A DNA stretch of 64,000 nucleotides from Novosphingobium sp. (lineage in GTDB: Bacteria > Pseudomonadota > Alphaproteobacteria > Sphingomonadales > Sphingomonadaceae): assembly GCF_030696665.1 (NCBI RefSeq), contig NZ_JAUYRV010000053.1:62001-126000 (forward strand), given 5' to 3'. The translations under genes and the position numbers were made by a program. The notes below the pieces were generated by a model. That model did no database searches, was not told where the DNA came from, and saw nothing but the letters and a program-made list of their open reading frames with translations. The stretch's first letter is position 1. Each line of letters starts with the position of its first letter. Positions 61,377-64,000 of the stretch are shown here, in pieces.

Positions 61377-62627
61377 TCAGGATTTGGCCCACACTAGCGG
61401 CACGTTTTCGACGGCTGCGACGATGCCCGAATGATAAACCGGGTTCGCGCCGGGAGCGAGAGAGAACTCCGGAATGCGCCGGATCCACTCTTGCAGCGTC
61501 ACGGTCGCTTCCAGCCTTGCCAGATGCAGCCCGGCGCAGCGATGCGGCCCGCCGCCAAAGGTGCTGTGCTGCGGTGCCTTGCGCTCCCAGTCCAGATCCC
61601 AAGGGTTCTCGTTCGCTCCCTCATCAAGTCCGTGCAGTGCAGTAGGCAGCAGAATCATATCGCCACGCTTCAGCTCCACGCCGCGATAGGTTTGGTCGAC
61701 AGCGACCATCCGCGCTTCCGAGACAACCGGAAAACGGCGAAACAGTTCTTCCACGCCGCGGCGCAACTTCAACTCGTCTTCGCGGATCTCCGTGACCTTC
61801 TCCGGGTGCCGGGCAAGGTAGATCATCGAGAAGCTGAGGAAGTTGACGACCGTATCGAGCCCGCCGAGCAACAACAGCGAGATCAGCCCCACAGCCTTGT
61901 CATGCGGCATCGGCTCGCCATTGATCGTGCCGTTCACCATGACGGAAATCAGGTCAGTGCCGCTGCCACCCCGCCGCGAGCGGATGATCGGATCGACATA
62001 GGCGTCGAACCCTTTGTTCGCTGCATCAAGCGATTCCGCCATTTCTTCAGGCGAGTTGCCTGCAGGCCGGGTCATGTCCCTGGCAAATTCGGAAAGCTTG
62101 GGCACGTCCGACATCGGCAGGCCCGCCATCGCCATGAACACCTTCACCGGGAACACGTTGGCGTATTCAGCCGCAAAATCGCATTGTCCTTTGGCAACAA
62201 GCGGCTCGATCAGATCGATTGCCGCCTGCCGGACCTGCTCTTCGACCTTGCGGATCTGTGAAGGATTGAGCCCAGTATCGATCAACTTGCGATAGGGCGT
62301 ATGTTCGGGCGGATCCATCCGCGTCGGCACCATGCCGTACTTCTCGCCCGCCTCCTTGGGCAGGAAGATGACCTCGCTCGAAAACCGGGTCGGATCACTG
62401 TAGATGTCCTTGACCAGCTCGCCACGCGTGGCGATCCAGTGACCGCCCGTCAACGGCGTCCACACAAGTTCGGGCATATCCGGCTGCTGCAGCGCCTTCC
62501 ATGCTTCGTGATAACCCTGCTCGATCCCGTCGAGCGCATACATGTCGATGTCCCTGACCAATGTTTCGGGAACGTGCGCCGGACGGTCGGCACGAACGCG
62601 ATGATCCGCGACGGTTGCCTCAACCAT
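61377..62627 (-). CDS. CYP101 (P450cam)-like cytochrome P450
   Basis: A 416-residue P450 that follows P450cam almost block by block: FSSEVIFLPKEAGEKYGMVPT, MDPPEHTPYRKL, GQCDFAAEYANVFPVKVFM, LLLLGGLDTVVNFLSFSM and the ending SGIVAAVENVPLVW. The I-helix acid-alcohol pair is D258/T259 and the haem loop FGGGPHRCAG has C364. F88 and Y97 match P450cam F87 and Y96, which contact camphor and hydrogen-bond its carbonyl. It is 18 bp downstream of the zinc alcohol dehydrogenase gene, like the camC-camD pairing. The substrate is probably a cyclic terpenoid ketone. Redox partners are not in the window. Confidence 0.93.
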   Translation of the reverse strand: MVEATVADHRVRADRPAHVPETLVRDIDMYALDGIEQGYHEAWKALQQPDMPELVWTPLTGGHWIATRGELVKDIYSDPTRFSSEVIFLPKEAGEKYGMVPTRMDPPEHTPYRKLIDTGLNPSQIRKVEEQVRQAAIDLIEPLVAKGQCDFAAEYANVFPVKVFMAMAGLPMSDVPKLSEFARDMTRPAGNSPEEMAESLDAANKGFDAYVDPIIRSRRGGSGTDLISVMVNGTINGEPMPHDKAVGLISLLLLGGLDTVVNFLSFSMIYLARHPEKVTEIREDELKLRRGVEELFRRFPVVSEARMVAVDQTYRGVELKRGDMILLPTALHGLDEGANENPWDLDWERKAPQHSTFGGGPHRCAGLHLARLEATVTLQEWIRRIPEFSLAPGANPVYHSGIVAAVENVPLVWAKS

Positions 62628-62645
62628 AATTCGTCCTTTCGTTTG

Positions 62646-63731
62646 TCAGTTGATTTCGGGGTCGATGATCGCCTTGATCACCGCACCTGCCGCCGTAGCT
62701 TCCAGCGCTTCGAGCGCCTGGCTTACGCCAAAGCGATGGCTGACGATTTCGGCCAACGGATACTGCCCGTTCAGCCGCGCCGCCAGATGCAGCGCCTGAT
62801 GGTAGTGCTTGGGCTTGGGAAACGTTGCGCCGGCAATCGTCAGGTTCTTGAGCGTCAGGTCACGCGGGGAGATCGGCTGCGTGCCGATCGCGCCCCAAAG
62901 GCCCAGGATGATGTAGCGTCCGTGATTGCCGGCGATGTCCACGCCTTCGGGGAAGGCCGGCAGCACGCCAGCTGCTTCGACGACAATATCCGGACCGTTG
63001 ACCGAGACACGATCATAGATCTGCCTGCGTCGCTCCTCCGCTGTGTCTTTTAGCGATACTGTTGCCGTAGCGCCCAGCGACCGCGCAATGGCAAGGCGAT
63101 TGTCGTGCATGTCCACCGCGATAATCTCGCGCGCACCAGACAGTTTGGCCACGAGAATTGCGGAAAGACCGACCGGCCCTGCCCCCTGCACCACCACCGT
63201 ATCACCCATGCGCACCGGGCCGCAGCGATCAAACCCGCGCAGCACCGTGGGCAAGGCGCAACCCAGCGCGATCACCGCATCGACCGACGCGCCATCCGGC
63301 AGGCGGAAGAACGCAAGGCCATTGGGCAGGCAGGCAAAATCGGCATAGCTGCCCCAGTTCGGCTTTTCGGCATGTTCGAAGAACTGCGAATTGTCGCACG
63401 GGGTTTCATCAATCACAGTGCAACTGTGGCAGCGGTGGCACAGCGCTATCGGTGCCCAATAGACAAGGTCACCCGGCTTTACCGCCACGCCCGCATAATC
63501 GGTGGTAACGCCCGGACCCAGTTTCTCAATCCGGCCCACGCCTTCATGGCCCAGAATGATCGGAAACGGCATGATGCCCGCTTCACCCGACATGATGTGA
63601 ACATCGCTGCCGCAAACCCCGCCCGCAACGATGCGAACCAGCGCGCCGCCCGGCTCAGGATCGAACACGGGAACATCCCACGTCTCGACCCGATTGGGTT
63701 CAACCAGCACACACGCTCTTGCTTTGGTCAT
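62646..63731 (-). CDS. Zinc-dependent alcohol dehydrogenase (MDR family)
   Basis: A 361-residue medium-chain dehydrogenase. The catalytic zinc site has GGVCGSDVH (Cys) and GHEGVGRIE (His-Glu). A structural-zinc lobe is visible as CHRCHSC ... CDNSQ. The coenzyme fold has VVQGAGPVGLSAI and an Asp in IIAVDMHDN that favours NAD. It oxidises a secondary alcohol to a ketone, most likely the product of the CYP101-like P450 gene 18 bp downstream, as CamD does for hydroxycamphor. The next upstream gene is the luciferase-like oxygenase. Confidence 0.92.
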   Translation of the reverse strand: MTKARACVLVEPNRVETWDVPVFDPEPGGALVRIVAGGVCGSDVHIMSGEAGIMPFPIILGHEGVGRIEKLGPGVTTDYAGVAVKPGDLVYWAPIALCHRCHSCTVIDETPCDNSQFFEHAEKPNWGSYADFACLPNGLAFFRLPDGASVDAVIALGCALPTVLRGFDRCGPVRMGDTVVVQGAGPVGLSAILVAKLSGAREIIAVDMHDNRLAIARSLGATATVSLKDTAEERRRQIYDRVSVNGPDIVVEAAGVLPAFPEGVDIAGNHGRYIILGLWGAIGTQPISPRDLTLKNLTIAGATFPKPKHYHQALHLAARLNGQYPLAEIVSHRFGVSQALEALEATAAGAVIKAIIDPEIN

Positions 63732-63811
63732 ATCTCAGTCCTCTCCACGGTCCGGCGATGGCCCCTTTGGCGCTCTTTGCGGCACCATCAGTGGCCATCG
63801 CTGGCAGGGAT

Positions 63812-64000
63812 TCAGGTTGGCATTCGCACCTTGGGGCAAACTTCGGTCGCCAGACGGCGCAGCGATTCTTCCCACGGCTTGGGATCGTCAATGCTGTCGT
63901 GTTGGTTGGCCACGATCTGTCCCCAGCCACCAACCGCATCGGCCAGCTTTTCCAGCTTCTCGATCACCGTATCAGGCGATCCGCACAGGATTACGTGGTC
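63812..64000 (-). CDS. Luciferase-like (LLM) flavin-dependent oxidoreductase, C-terminal end
   Basis: The last 62 codons of a gene that continues beyond the window. The visible end (VILCGSPDTVIEKLEKLADAVGGWGQIV ... KPWEESLRRLATEVCPKVRM) matches the C-terminus of bacterial luciferase-like monooxygenases, which have GSPExVxEKL, then a helix and a final ExVxPxL. Diketocamphane monooxygenases belong to this family and use FMNH2 from a separate reductase, for which the 54067-54597 protein is a candidate. It is upstream of, and co-oriented with, the alcohol dehydrogenase. The N-terminal flavin site cannot be checked here. Confidence 0.75.
   Translation of the reverse strand, partial: DHVILCGSPDTVIEKLEKLADAVGGWGQIVANQHDSIDDPKPWEESLRRLATEVCPKVRMPT

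Overview
The window is high-GC DNA with the gene style of an alphaproteobacterium of the Sphingomonadales, most like Novosphingobium. The evidence is five large TonB-dependent receptors, many acyl-CoA and esterase genes, a P450 of the CYP101 (P450cam) type and NodT-type outer-membrane factors. No rRNA, tRNA, CRISPR array, insertion sequence or phage gene was recognised. Genus placement is inference from gene content.

Layout. 1-4.2 kb is ordinary chromosome: the end of a toxin-antitoxin pair, a secreted GNAT-like protein, a PLP aminotransferase, the tRNA hydroxylase gene trhO and a GntR/FCD regulator with a palindromic operator. 4.2-38.7 kb is a catabolic island of at least five transcription units: 4300-20335 (+), 20345-21343 (-), 21598-29304 (+), 29301-33806 (-), and the divergent pair 33881-36390 (-) / 36443-37621 (+). 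It ends in a LacI-family regulator at 37676. Five copies of a LacI-type palindrome (core GCAAGCGCTTGC) lie in front of these units, so the island looks like one regulon. It encodes three receptors, five predicted exported hydrolases, a TRAP transporter, MFS carriers, two class III CoA-transferase genes (one with a doubled domain), two degenerate homologues of 2-hydroxyacyl-CoA dehydratase subunits, two cytoplasmic CapA-like proteins, an MmgE/PrpD protein, a di-haem cytochrome and a P450 without the usual I-helix acid-alcohol pair. The simplest reading is uptake and extracellular de-esterification of an unknown substrate, TRAP import of the released acid and its activation and conversion as a CoA thioester. 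The substrate cannot be read from the sequence.

38.7-46.9 kb holds galE, a TetR regulator and an RND efflux operon (adaptor, pump, outer-membrane factor and a 33-codon ORF overlapping the last gene), closed by a good intrinsic terminator.

47.1-64 kb is a second catabolic cluster resembling camphor or other cyclic terpenoid breakdown. It has a CYP101-like P450 keeping the P450cam substrate-pocket Phe and Tyr, a zinc alcohol dehydrogenase, a Baeyer-Villiger-type flavoprotein, the end of a luciferase-like flavin monooxygenase, a flavin reductase, a RibBA-like flavin-supply gene, two crotonases (one lacking both catalytic Glu), an acyl-CoA ligase, an SDR, two SnoaL-like proteins, a CMD-fold protein, a TonB receptor and two TetR regulators. 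Three near-identical operators, TCAAC-N6-GTTGA, precede its main transcription units.

Many genes in the first island are joined by ATGA, GTGA or TTGA stop/start overlaps, which indicates tight translational coupling. Statements about family residues were made from memory without alignments and are marked as such.
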